Shown here: piece after piece, positions 18,190 to 26,731 of the stretch
Numbering within the stretch: position 1 is the first letter of the stretch
Layout of the letters: the number at the start of each line of letters is the position of its first letter
NCBI GenBank assembly: GCA_021604105.1
Contig: BQIW01000028.1
Coordinates: 1-46,635, forward strand
Length of the DNA stretch: 46,635 bases
Reading direction: 5' to 3'
Origin: Nitrospirales bacterium
GTDB lineage: Bacteria; Nitrospirota; Nitrospiria; Nitrospirales; UBA8639
Notes under the pieces: generated by a model
The model's input: the letters and a program-made list of their open reading frames with translations, nothing else
What the model was told of the DNA's origin: nothing
Databases searched by the model: none
Position numbers and translations under genes: made by a program

Positions 18190-19236
18190 CTAATCACCAG
18201 AGGCCGGAGTAAGAGGCAACCGACTCCAGGACTCTCCGGCATCCGAGCTTCGGTACAGCCCTCCTCCATTGGTACCGACATACAGAGTGCGGGGATCCAG
18301 GGGACTCATCTGAAGACTGCGAATACTGGTTGCCTCCAATCCATGAATTTTCGGTTGCCAGGTTTTTCCTCCGTCCTCACTTTTTTGAACCCGGTCACTC
18401 GTCGCCATATACAAAATTGACGGATTACTGGGATCCAGTTGAATGGCACTAATGTAGGCATGTTGAATGCTCCCTCCGACCTTTGTCCAATGTTCGGCCT
18501 GGTCGGTTGATATATAGAGTCCATCCGTGGTCCCCGCATACACCACGTCACTATTCGTGGGATCAACCACAATTCCATTTACTCCCAACGCCATTGAAGC
18601 CATTTTGGCATCTGAGGCTACCATGCCCGTCGATGATTTCTCCCAACTCTCCGTGGCATTGACGGTGCGATAGACACCTCCCGTAGTCCCTGCATATAGG
18701 ACGTTGGGACGCTGAGGATCGATTGCCAGGGTCACCACAAAACTCACCTCCGTCATTCCTTGCATCCGTTCAGTCCAATGTCGACCGCCATCCAAGCTTC
18801 GAAAAACCCCGACCGTTGTCGCCGCATAAACCATCTCCGTCCCTAGAGGATTAAACACAATCTGATTGACAATAGCCGAGATCGTGCCTTTCTGAATCCC
18901 CGAACTGTAGGGATGCCACGTTCTTCCTCCATCCGGGCTTTTATAAGTCCCATCGCCCATCGTTCCAGCAAACACGGTGGCAGACAGTTTGGGATCAATG
19001 GCGAGACTAATCACGCGGGTCCTGGCTAATTCGCCCGCAAACCTGGTCCATGTGGCCCCCGTATCGGAAGACTTATAGACGGCTTCATCCGTGGCCACGT
19101 ATATAATGTTGGGTTTGGTGGGATGTAGGGCAATAGACACAATGGTATCGCTTCGTTGACCGCAGGCCGTCAATACAAGAAACACGGCCACCAGGAAGGT
19201 CACAAGAACTCGGGACATGTTAAAGAGGATTTTCAT
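18190..19236 (-). CDS. Asp-box (BNR/VPS10-like) repeat lipoprotein
   Basis: A 348-residue protein. The signal ends in VLTAC (lipobox Cys25). Seven Asp-box-type repeats follow, of the form S.D.G..W: SSDTGATWTRF, SPDGGRTWHPY, SLDGGRHWTER, a degenerate TVNATESW, STDQAEHWTKV, SEDGGKTWQPK and SSDAGESWSRL. Each is preceded by an I..DP.....YAGT strand pair, giving a seven-bladed propeller. Such exported propellers bind ligands or serve in assembly, as in photosystem assembly factor Ycf48; there is no catalytic signature. It lies 24 bases after the CrtC/AttH-like gene on the same strand, so they are probably co-transcribed. Confidence 0.82.
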   Translation of the reverse strand: MKILFNMSRVLVTFLVAVFLVLTACGQRSDTIVSIALHPTKPNIIYVATDEAVYKSSDTGATWTRFAGELARTRVISLAIDPKLSATVFAGTMGDGTYKSPDGGRTWHPYSSGIQKGTISAIVNQIVFNPLGTEMVYAATTVGVFRSLDGGRHWTERMQGMTEVSFVVTLAIDPQRPNVLYAGTTGGVYRTVNATESWEKSSTGMVASDAKMASMALGVNGIVVDPTNSDVVYAGTTDGLYISTDQAEHWTKVGGSIQHAYISAIQLDPSNPSILYMATSDRVQKSEDGGKTWQPKIHGLEATSIRSLQMSPLDPRTLYVGTNGGGLYRSSDAGESWSRLPLTPASGD

Positions 19237-19260
19237 TGCTAAATGTCAAGAAGTCACACC

Positions 19261-20403
19261 TTATTGTGATGGGCGGTACGGTTCGGCATAACCGGTCAGT
19301 TCGACATAGCCCTGGCCTTGAATATTCTCTCCCTTCCATAGCCCGGTGACATCCACCGCGCCTTCCCAGTACGTCACCGCAGTACTTCGCCTCGTGACAA
19401 GTTCTTGATTGGCCATTCTGGGGGAGATATTCAACTCGACCTTTTCAGACGGAATAGATAACGTCCATAGATGAGGGTAACGCGCACCACTGACGGGACT
19501 GGTCCAATGGCCCTGAACGCTTACATCGATCGCTTGAAGGGAAAGGGAGGTCGAAGATCCATCGGGCCTCACCAACGTTCCACTGGAGGCGGGATCGAAG
19601 GTTCCATCCGCACGGCGAAGCCCATAGGCCATGATGTCATAGCCATTCTGAAGTTGGAGGCTGAACCAATCCCATCCAACGAGACCTTCCGAGAGGTCTG
19701 CAGATCCAAACTCATGATCCATCCAACTTATGCCATTAACCGCCAGCGGCTCTCCCTCTACCACCACCGACCCAGTGGTCCGAAGACGGGTCATTGAGTA
19801 ATAATGAGAGGCGGCCTCTGGCTCCTTGCCTTTCCGGCTCACGCCGTCTGTGCCATGAATCACGGGGGGTTTACTCGGTTCGAGCGTCAAATCAATGGAA
19901 AACCCCTCAGCCTGCGCCTGAAGATGAAATTGTCGATGATCGGGTGCCACCGCCTTTAGCAACCACCGATCGATCCATACATGGAGCCGATCCACTTCAG
20001 CTCCGGCCTTGTTGATTCCGGCACGACTCAGCTTCTCTGCAAACCGGAATTGCGCATTCGCTTCGTCGGTTAACGCGAAATGGGCAAAGTACAGGTGACG
20101 CATGGCCCATACAGAAGGATTACTCCAGGCATCAGGTGAGTCAATTCCGCGACGAAAAAACGTCAATTCGTACCCAAACCGTCGGCCGTTCGTGCTCGAC
20201 AGGTGTCCGGTAAAATACCACCACTCTGTCTGAAATTGCTCATGACTGCCATGATCACGGGGGAACGCATAAACGTATCCGGGACGGGCAGGCGCAAATT
20301 CGTGAAGTCCAACGCTGGGGGTCTCCGCAAAGACCGCCGAAATCCCAAGGAGTGGAAACATGAACAGAAGCGAGATCTCTCGCCACCAGGATCCCGTGCT
20401 CAC
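19261..20403 (-). CDS. CrtC/AttH-like secreted lipocalin-fold protein
   Basis: A 380-residue protein of the COG5621 type (AttH/carotenoid 1,2-hydratase-like), built from two lipocalin-like barrels. Family marks are EWWYFTGHL near residue 70, YELTFFRRG near 90, YFAHFALTDE, SYYYSMTRL-type HYYSMTRLRTTG and SWMDHEFGS near 245, then WDWFSLQL. The start is GTG 20403 with GGAGG seven bases upstream, which places WWREISLLFMFPLLGISAVFA as signal peptide; the frame extends to 20505 without support. Distant relatives hydrate carotenoids, but no carotenoid genes are nearby and the substrate is unknown. Confidence 0.82.
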   Translation of the reverse strand: MSTGSWWREISLLFMFPLLGISAVFAETPSVGLHEFAPARPGYVYAFPRDHGSHEQFQTEWWYFTGHLSSTNGRRFGYELTFFRRGIDSPDAWSNPSVWAMRHLYFAHFALTDEANAQFRFAEKLSRAGINKAGAEVDRLHVWIDRWLLKAVAPDHRQFHLQAQAEGFSIDLTLEPSKPPVIHGTDGVSRKGKEPEAASHYYSMTRLRTTGSVVVEGEPLAVNGISWMDHEFGSADLSEGLVGWDWFSLQLQNGYDIMAYGLRRADGTFDPASSGTLVRPDGSSTSLSLQAIDVSVQGHWTSPVSGARYPHLWTLSIPSEKVELNISPRMANQELVTRRSTAVTYWEGAVDVTGLWKGENIQGQGYVELTGYAEPYRPSQ

Positions 20404-20584
20404 CTCCAGACCTCCAGAACCGTCGCGTGAGTAAAGGGCGTCGTCCACTTCATGTTTCCGTTTATACCACGACCTTTCATAGCGTACAAATCCCTTGGCA
20501 CACAAGGATTTTCTCAGTTTAACGAACTCCTTTGGGACACGATCTTACGTTGACTTTCTCGAAAATTCTCCGCTATCGTACCCT

Positions 20585-21244
20585 ATGCCTTCAGATTTTC
20601 CATCAGCCGAATTCGGCACATTTCCAATACCGGACATCGTGCCAATTTTTCCACTGCCCAACGTCGTGTTTTTCCCTGAAACCTATTTGCCACTCCACAT
20701 CTTTGAACCCCGTTACCGGGAAATGGTGCATGACGCATCCGGTCAGGGAGATTGCATTGGCATGGCCTTGCTCAAGGACGGTTGGGAAGACAAGTATGAG
20801 ACGGATCCCCCAATTTATCCCATTGGATGTGTAGGACGAATTATCAGCTCCCACAAGCTGGCTGACGGTCGGTTCAACATTGTCTTGCAAGGTCTTCAGC
20901 GATGCACCTATGAAGACCAAGAGGTCTCGACAGCCTACCGTCAGGCACGAATCATTCCGAATGCCCAAAAGGGAGATCCCTCCCTGGACACCGAAACCCG
21001 CATCAATCTGGAGCAAATTACCCAAGAATATTTGACCTGGAAAAAAGCTCATGAGTTGTGCCAGGTGATCGCTTCTGGCAAACTCACGGACTCCATTCTC
21101 GTTCATAACCTTTCAGCCGGTCTTGATTTGACACCCGTGGAGAAACAATTTTTACTTGAATCCGGCCATCTCATTCAGCAAGCTCGCCGCCTGATTGATC
21201 TCATCCGCTTTAAACTTGCCGATCTTCGAACGGCACAAGGATAA
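20585..21244 (+). CDS. Lon substrate-binding-domain (LON_substr_bdg) protein
   Basis: A 219-residue stand-alone Lon N-terminal domain, without the AAA+ or protease parts. The signature is DIVPIFPLPNVVFFPETYLPLHIFEPRYREMV, followed by GCVGRIISSHKLADGRFNIVLQG. Such proteins are common in bacteria and are thought to bind unfolded proteins, but their role is unsettled. I prefer ATG 20585, since residues before it look unlike the family. The ABC transporter ATPase starts 6 bases after the stop, so the genes form an operon. Confidence 0.83.
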   Translation: MPSDFPSAEFGTFPIPDIVPIFPLPNVVFFPETYLPLHIFEPRYREMVHDASGQGDCIGMALLKDGWEDKYETDPPIYPIGCVGRIISSHKLADGRFNIVLQGLQRCTYEDQEVSTAYRQARIIPNAQKGDPSLDTETRINLEQITQEYLTWKKAHELCQVIASGKLTDSILVHNLSAGLDLTPVEKQFLLESGHLIQQARRLIDLIRFKLADLRTAQG

Positions 21245-21250
21245 CACACC

Positions 21251-22225
21251 ATGTCTGATGCCGTTGCCATTGAGGTTAAAGGGCTGGGGAAAACCTACGA
21301 CACCGTGACCGCGGTGAAGAATCTCTCCCTGTCCGTCGTACGAGGAGAGATTTTTGGCCTCTTGGGACCCAACGGGGCAGGGAAAAGCACTACGCTTCGA
21401 ATTTTAATTACGACCCTCAGTCCCACGTCCGGGACCGCAACCATTTTCGGACATGATGTCGCGAAAGAAGCCGATACGATCCGGCGGATGATCGGCTACG
21501 TTCCGCAAGAACGGGCAATCGACCGCTTTCTCACCGGTCGGGAGCATCTGCTGTTGCTTGCGGATCTCTATCATCTCCCCAAGAATGAGGCCCTTACCAG
21601 GATTGCCTCGCTTCTAAAGCTGGTCGATCTGGAGGAACATGCCGATCGCGTGGCCAAAGGATATTCCGGTGGGATGAAACGCAAACTGGATATTGCCTGC
21701 GGGTTGTTGCCCAATCCCAAGGTCCTTTTTTTGGACGAACCCACACTCGGCCTTGACGTTCAAAGCCGCCTCAATATTTGGCAATACCTGCGGCAATTGC
21801 GCGAGCAGGGCATGACCATCGTTATGACAACCAATTACCTGGATGAAGCCGACCAGCTTTGTGATCGAATTGCCATCATCGACCGGGGAGAAATCCGCGC
21901 CATTGGCTCTCCAAAAGATTTAAAGGCCAGTTTGGGTGGCGATGGCGTCTGGCTCACTCTTGGAGACCCTCAGCCTCAGGTCCTCGAAACTCTCTCAACC
22001 GCCCTGAAAGCCTTACCCTTCGTGCGTGCCATTCGTCCCACTTTACAAGGGCTGGATATCCGCGTCGATGCTCCCGAGAAGGCCTTACCCGCTATTCTCG
22101 AGACCACAAATCAGGTAGGATGTCGCCTCGATGGAATCGAATATCATCGGCCACGGCTAGACGACGTATTTGTGGCTCACACAGGCCGGTCCCTCAAAGA
22201 CCTACCCCCTGAACCTACGACCTAA
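21251..22225 (+). CDS. ABC transporter ATPase, DrrA/NodI type
   Basis: A 324-residue ATPase of an ABC-2 exporter. Walker A is GPNGAGKSTT (about 40-49), the signature is YSGGMKRKLD, Walker B is VLFLDEPTLGLD, and the switch histidine is replaced by Asn in MTTNYLDEADQL. The C-terminal ~90 residues are the DrrA-type domain of drug, lipid or oligosaccharide exporters. It pairs with the permease that starts 43 bases after it. The missing H-loop histidine (N in its place) could lower turnover and is worth noting. Confidence 0.88.
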   Translation: MSDAVAIEVKGLGKTYDTVTAVKNLSLSVVRGEIFGLLGPNGAGKSTTLRILITTLSPTSGTATIFGHDVAKEADTIRRMIGYVPQERAIDRFLTGREHLLLLADLYHLPKNEALTRIASLLKLVDLEEHADRVAKGYSGGMKRKLDIACGLLPNPKVLFLDEPTLGLDVQSRLNIWQYLRQLREQGMTIVMTTNYLDEADQLCDRIAIIDRGEIRAIGSPKDLKASLGGDGVWLTLGDPQPQVLETLSTALKALPFVRAIRPTLQGLDIRVDAPEKALPAILETTNQVGCRLDGIEYHRPRLDDVFVAHTGRSLKDLPPEPTT

Positions 22226-22268
22226 GATCTCATCCTGTAGATTTTCACTGTTCTGGAAAGGTTTCTCC

Positions 22269-23048
22269 ATGAATGAGCAAATTCAAGAGGTGCTAGCCCT
22301 GACCAATCGATGGGTCAAGCGATTGAGTCGGGAAAAGTTCAGTATGCTGTTTACGCTGATCCAGCCCATGCTGTTTTGGCTCATCTTTTTCGGCAACCTG
22401 TTTCAGCGGGCAGCCGATATACAGGTGGTCCAAGCCCCGAATTACATGAGTTTTCTTGCAGCCGGCGTCGTCGTAATGACCGTTCTTAATAACGGGCTGG
22501 CCGGTGGTGTAGACTTACTCTTTGATAAAGAAAACGGGTTTCTGGAACGATTGATGGCAACTCCCATTAGACGATCCTCCGTGATCCTCAGTCGGTTCCT
22601 ATTCGTGATGGCTATCACCGCCATGCAAATTCTGGTTATTCTGGGAGTGGCCTTTTTATTTGGGGTGAGTGCGGAAACCGGAATATTAGGGATCGCACTC
22701 ATTTTAGTGATCGGTATGCTGTTTGGTGTCGGACTCACCGCTATTTCCATGGCCATGGCGTTTTCCGTGAAAAGTCATGGAGACTTTTTCTCGGTGTTGG
22801 GCTTCCTCTCGCTCCCCATGATCTTTCTCAGCTCCGCGCTCGTACCATTAGCGGCAATGCCGGGTTGGATGAAAACACTGGCATTCTTCAATCCGATGAC
22901 TTGGGTCATTGATGCCATCCGGCCATTGATTCTGACCGGTTGGAGCGAAGCGATCCCTCAGGTAGCTATCGCCCTAGGAGTCCTCGCCGTCTTCGACGCC
23001 CTGTGTCTCTATGGGGGAGCTCGCGCGTTCAGGCGCTCGGTCGGCTAA
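22269..23048 (+). CDS. ABC-2 type exporter permease
   Basis: A 259-residue membrane protein with about six transmembrane helices: near 30-50 (LFTLIQPMLFWLIFFG), 65-85, 115-140, 150-175, 180-205 and 230-250. FLERLMATPIRRSSVILSR is the family's EKE-type coupling segment. The start at ATG 22269 has GGAAAGG about 9 bases before it; the longer frame overlapping the ATPase is not needed. It forms the channel for the upstream ATPase. The substrate cannot be deduced. Confidence 0.86.
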   Translation: MNEQIQEVLALTNRWVKRLSREKFSMLFTLIQPMLFWLIFFGNLFQRAADIQVVQAPNYMSFLAAGVVVMTVLNNGLAGGVDLLFDKENGFLERLMATPIRRSSVILSRFLFVMAITAMQILVILGVAFLFGVSAETGILGIALILVIGMLFGVGLTAISMAMAFSVKSHGDFFSVLGFLSLPMIFLSSALVPLAAMPGWMKTLAFFNPMTWVIDAIRPLILTGWSEAIPQVAIALGVLAVFDALCLYGGARAFRRSVG

Positions 23049-23096
23049 CGGCCTTTTACCACATTACCAACTCCTCGATGGGACGCCTCTTTTTCT

Positions 23097-24008
23097 TTGT
23101 GGAGGCGTTGTCGTATTTACCCGGGACGGACCTTCTTGCACTCACCTTCGGAGACAAAAATTCAGGCCCTGCTTCGTTTGTTGTCGGATCCCAACGAACA
23201 GGTTGCCAAAACCATCCAGCACGAATTCGTTCGTATCGGGCCTTCAGCCTTACCGTTTCTGGAAAAAGCCAGCGCAAATGATACGGCATTGGCATCCCGG
23301 GTTGCTTTTGTCAAAGATGAAATTCGCTTTGAGCAACTCAAGGAGGAATTCAGCACTTTTGCTACCCATTGCTCCCGTCAGATTGACTGGGAGAAGGGAG
23401 CGTTTCTCATCGCCAAGATCGCCTATCCGGATGTCGATATTCCCCATTATCAGCAGTGCCTCGATCACCTCACCGAAGAATTTCGCAAGAAATGGCATTC
23501 CGAAGGTTCTGGATCAGGGAAGGTCGCCAGGCTTCTCAGTGCGTTCCTCTTTAAAGACAAGGGGTTTTCCGGCAATCGCATCCATTACCAGGACCCCGAC
23601 AATAGCTATCTGAATCGGGTCATCGAATCCCGGCAAGGAATTCCCATCTCTCTTTCAGCCATCTACGTGTTTGTGGGAAACCGGTTGAATTTGCCCCTCT
23701 CCGGGGTCGGGATGCCGGGACATTTCCTGGTGAAGATTGAAGGAGAGCCGATTCCGCAATTTGTGGATTGTTTTAACGGTGGAGCCTTCTTACGGGAACA
23801 AGACTGTGAGCATTTTATTACGGCATCCGGTTTGGATTTTTCTCCTGAGTTTTTGGAAAAGAGTTCAACACGACTGATTCTTACCCGCATGCTCAGGAAC
23901 CTGTTGAGTATCTATGAACGGGAACAACAAAATCCCATGACGAAGCGGGTAGAGACCCTGCTTCAAATCCTGCAGGAATCCCCTGAAGATGAGGATCCTT
24001 CTCTCTAG
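23097..24008 (+). CDS. SirB1/transglutaminase-like core 2 protein
   Basis: A protein of about 300 residues of the SirB1 family (Transglut_core2). Residues ~20-70 look HEAT-like (ALLRLLSDPNEQVAKTI). The core has YLNRVIESRQGIPISLSAIYVFVG, GVGMPGHFLVKI and FVDCFNGGAFL, the conserved family blocks; the GMPGHF histidine and the DCFNGG segment line the papain-like fold. The TTG at 23097 is the first start codon in frame, with no good ribosome site; a later TTG (23136) is possible. It is 48 bases after the permease on the same strand and may share its transcript. In enterobacteria the gene sits near prfA/prmC, which is not so here. Confidence 0.8.
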   Translation: MWRRCRIYPGRTFLHSPSETKIQALLRLLSDPNEQVAKTIQHEFVRIGPSALPFLEKASANDTALASRVAFVKDEIRFEQLKEEFSTFATHCSRQIDWEKGAFLIAKIAYPDVDIPHYQQCLDHLTEEFRKKWHSEGSGSGKVARLLSAFLFKDKGFSGNRIHYQDPDNSYLNRVIESRQGIPISLSAIYVFVGNRLNLPLSGVGMPGHFLVKIEGEPIPQFVDCFNGGAFLREQDCEHFITASGLDFSPEFLEKSSTRLILTRMLRNLLSIYEREQQNPMTKRVETLLQILQESPEDEDPSL

Positions 24009-24317
24009 CCCCTACAAGCCATATCCGTTTAGTCCTTTAGCTTACTAAACGAGTTCAAAACTATTCTTGAAAGTTTTCTCCAACCGACATTCAGCTTCTC
24101 TCCATGTATTGGGATTTTGGCTGGGCATCTGAATAAACCGGATTTCGAGCGGACAGGGAGGTCCCTTGGGCGCGGCTCAGGACATACCTTTTGGTTCGGC
24201 AAATGGACTAAAATCCATTTCTACCCAGGTCGGTCGCATTCAGTGGTGCTCCAGCAGGCAATGGAGGAACAGCCTAACCCGCCGGGTTTCAGATAAGGTT
24301 CGCTCTTGACTTGGGAG
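24009..24317. other. Gene-free stretch with a hairpin
   Basis: Between convergent genes. An 8-bp stem (CGTTTAGT at 24026-24033 with ACTAAACG at 24044-24051) follows the SirB1-like gene and may act as a weak terminator; there is no T-run. Nothing else recognised. Confidence 0.35.
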
Positions 24318-25151
24318 TCAGTCCGATGAGCCAACCCGCTGGCGATGGGTCGCGGATCTGGATCCCCTTACTTGCTCGCGTGTCTTGGCAATTCCCTTAC
24401 CCACTTGCAAGGTCAAGAGATCTTTCCCTTTAAGAATTGGTCCTGAGAAAAATCGGCGGGCTTGAGCTACGACATTCGACCGGTCGGCGGTCTCATAAAA
24501 ATGGGAAAGAACAAGTTTTTTGATATTGGCTTCTTCTGCGACCTTGCCGCATTCTTCCGCATGCATATGCGAACTACCTGGCTGATGGGACGAAAAAGAG
24601 CAGTCCAAGACGGCCAGATCAGCATCCTGACATAGGCGAACCAGATTCGATGAGACCGTCGCATCTCCCGAAACAGCCGCTGCCCGGCCCTGATACTCAA
24701 GACGATATCCTAGACACACTTGCTGATCCGAATGGGTCATGGGTAATGGCGTGATCCGGGTAGCGCCAATAACAAATGGCCTGTCTTTGACTTCCCGAAG
24801 AGTCACCCGAAAGGGGGTATCCGAAAAATTTGGGAATGTGCGGAATATTGTTCCAAAAAGTCGTTTAGTCCCAGGAGGACCATAAATTATAATGTCTGAC
24901 CGAACCCGCGCGAACTTGGAATGGCAGACGGCATCAAAGAAAAAGGGAATAAAATCAGAAAAGTGGTCCGCATGATAATGGGTAAAGAGTAGGTGTTGGA
25001 TCGTATGGCGATCCACACCGGTTTTGAGTAAATTAGAGAGCGTTCGCGGACCAAAATCAAGTAGAATAGGCCCGTCCGTCTGGAAAAGGTAGCCGGCAGC
25101 TGCCCGTGTGGGATGCATATTGGTGCCGGAGCCTAAGATGGTAACCTGCAT
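24318..25151 (-). CDS. MBL-fold (RNase Z-like) metallo-hydrolase
   Basis: A 277-residue metallo-beta-lactamase-fold protein. The metal motif is LLFTHYHADHFSD (HxHxDH, about 55-65), with further ligands at PMTHSDQ, the SGDATVS aspartate (about 160) and VLSHFYE. The order and the YIIFG..PGT-like strand (IIIYGPPGT) match the RNase Z/ElaC-like or PqqB-like group, which hydrolyse phosphodiesters or similar. The exosite arm of true tRNase Z is not obvious. There is no signal peptide. The last ~20 residues (Arg/Ser rich) may be extra. It is single on its strand, divergent from the HEAT gene. Confidence 0.85.
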   Translation of the reverse strand: MQVTILGSGTNMHPTRAAAGYLFQTDGPILLDFGPRTLSNLLKTGVDRHTIQHLLFTHYHADHFSDFIPFFFDAVCHSKFARVRSDIIIYGPPGTKRLFGTIFRTFPNFSDTPFRVTLREVKDRPFVIGATRITPLPMTHSDQQVCLGYRLEYQGRAAAVSGDATVSSNLVRLCQDADLAVLDCSFSSHQPGSSHMHAEECGKVAEEANIKKLVLSHFYETADRSNVVAQARRFFSGPILKGKDLLTLQVGKGIAKTREQVRGSRSATHRQRVGSSD

Positions 25152-25211
25152 GAGAATAGTCGCCCCAAATCTCTAAAAAATTCATAATCATATTGATTAG
25201 TACTTGAATTA

Positions 25212-25862
25212 ATGCCAAGCCCTACCAAAACACAACCGGAGGAAACCAGTCGCGCTATTAATCTGTTTGTCGGATTGCTGGGGCTTGGTCTGATCGTAGC
25301 AGGCATATGGATATGGCATCATCTGACCTTTGACACTCAGGATTTCATCACCGATGAGATCCTCCCCATACTCGTAGGCATTATCGTGTTAGGAATAGGG
25401 GTATGGGTCGGCACAAAAAAATGGCGCGTGCGCAAAGAACGCCTTCAGCTCCGTGACCGGCTCCTGCAGCGCTTTCAAAAAGAGCCCTCACCCCAAAAAC
25501 GCCGAGATTTGGCCTTTACGCTCATTGAAGTGAACCAATTTGAAGGAGAAGGATTGGAGACCGTCGCCGAACCGATGGCGGAACTCTTTGTTTGGACATT
25601 GAAGACGGCAATAGGTGACAAGCAACATCGCATACGAGGAATGGCAGCCAGCTACCTGGGAATCTTGAAACACCAAAACTCGGTCCCGTTGCTGATTCGT
25701 GCCTTGGAAGATGACCATGCCCATGTGCGAGCCTGTGCCGCATTGGCCCTGGGCCGCATGCGGGCTCAAGACGCTAAGACGAAACTGGAAGAAAAGATGA
25801 AAGAAGACTGGGACCAGACGGTACGCAGCCGGTCCCAAGAAGCGTTGGAACGAATACGATAG
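25212..25862 (+). CDS. Membrane-anchored HEAT-repeat protein
   Basis: A 216-residue protein. Two transmembrane helices lie near 17-35 (NLFVGLLGLGLIVAGIWIW) and 50-67 (ILPILVGIIVLGIGVWVG). A basic linker (KKWRVRKERLQLRDRLLQR) follows, then helical HEAT-type repeats: HRIRGMAASYLGILKHQNSVP and HAHVRACAALALGRMRAQDA. HEAT scaffolds bind proteins; no catalytic motif is seen. Both ends appear cytoplasmic by positive charges. Single-gene unit; function unknown. Confidence 0.75.
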   Translation: MPSPTKTQPEETSRAINLFVGLLGLGLIVAGIWIWHHLTFDTQDFITDEILPILVGIIVLGIGVWVGTKKWRVRKERLQLRDRLLQRFQKEPSPQKRRDLAFTLIEVNQFEGEGLETVAEPMAELFVWTLKTAIGDKQHRIRGMAASYLGILKHQNSVPLLIRALEDDHAHVRACAALALGRMRAQDAKTKLEEKMKEDWDQTVRSRSQEALERIR

Positions 25863-25883
25863 GGGCTTTCCCCTGCATGCCCA

Positions 25884-26510
25884 TCATTTTAGCTCCAGAT
25901 TCAATGCCTGTTGATCAGCTTCGGTAAAACGATACCCCTTGTTCATCAACACCTGTATGCCATCCATCAGAAATTTGAATTCAACATCCCTGCGGACACT
26001 ATCGAATACCCCCATTAGTACTTTCATATACCCTCCTAAGGGTCGTCCCTCTTGAAATGGTAGCCTAAAGGCGTCCAGCAGATCATGGATTTCATGGGCA
26101 CTATATTCCTCGTTATCATCTCCATCTCCCACTAGGGCCATTTGATAGAAGGTGAGGCTGAGGGAGAGGCGTTGTTGCATGTTTCCAAAGGCTTCCCGGG
26201 CCTGTTCCAACCCCTCAGGAAAGAGCTTTCCACAATCGAGATTAAGTCCCGTCCGTGAAAGGGGGGAGAAATGAATGCGCTCAACCTCAGGCCGGGCTTT
26301 CTTGTTCCACAGTTGATAAAAATAGACCGTACAGGAATCGGCGATCGCAAATTCCTGTTTATCTTTTCCAATTTGTGCGCCGATGTGCTGAGTGAAGGCT
26401 TGAAAGACATCCGTGCCGGGGGAAGCCCATGCCGTCGCCTGTAGGCCCTGCTCCCCACCCCCCCAGACAAGTCCAAGACTGAGTAGAACAGGACAAAGAT
26501 ACTGGTTCAA
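25884..26510 (-). CDS. Exported hypothetical protein
   Basis: A protein of about 208 residues, not recognised. With TTG 26510 as start (GGAGAG six bases upstream), residues 1-29 form a signal peptide ending ATAWA; the open frame continues to TTG 26537. The mature part is helical, with two cysteines that could bond (ADSCTVYFYQ and LDCGKLFPEG), and an acidic stretch GDGDDNEEYSAHE around 135 that resembles a loose metal-binding loop. It is convergent with the HEAT gene, 21 bases apart. Probably periplasmic. Confidence 0.62.
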   Translation of the reverse strand: MNQYLCPVLLSLGLVWGGGEQGLQATAWASPGTDVFQAFTQHIGAQIGKDKQEFAIADSCTVYFYQLWNKKARPEVERIHFSPLSRTGLNLDCGKLFPEGLEQAREAFGNMQQRLSLSLTFYQMALVGDGDDNEEYSAHEIHDLLDAFRLPFQEGRPLGGYMKVLMGVFDSVRRDVEFKFLMDGIQVLMNKGYRFTEADQQALNLELK

Positions 26511-26731
26511 ATTTGGCTCTCCAAGGAAAATGATCAATGTTCATAGTATAGCACCATCAGGAAACACATGAGAATGCTTCTTCTCCGATTTCATTATTAG
26601 TTTCTGACAAAAATGACCATGGAGTCTTGAGCCAACACTTTTCCAAGCACCTCTTCGCCATTGTGCGAGGCAATAACTCCTAAGCGATCTTGACATCAGG
26701 TCTTTACAGAATTTCATGGTAAAATACAGAA

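Noticed and set aside
19261-23048. AttEFGH-like exporter made of the CrtC/AttH-like gene and the ABC genes
   Set aside because: The genes are on opposite strands, and the permease is ABC-2 type, not the FtsX-like type expected for that system.
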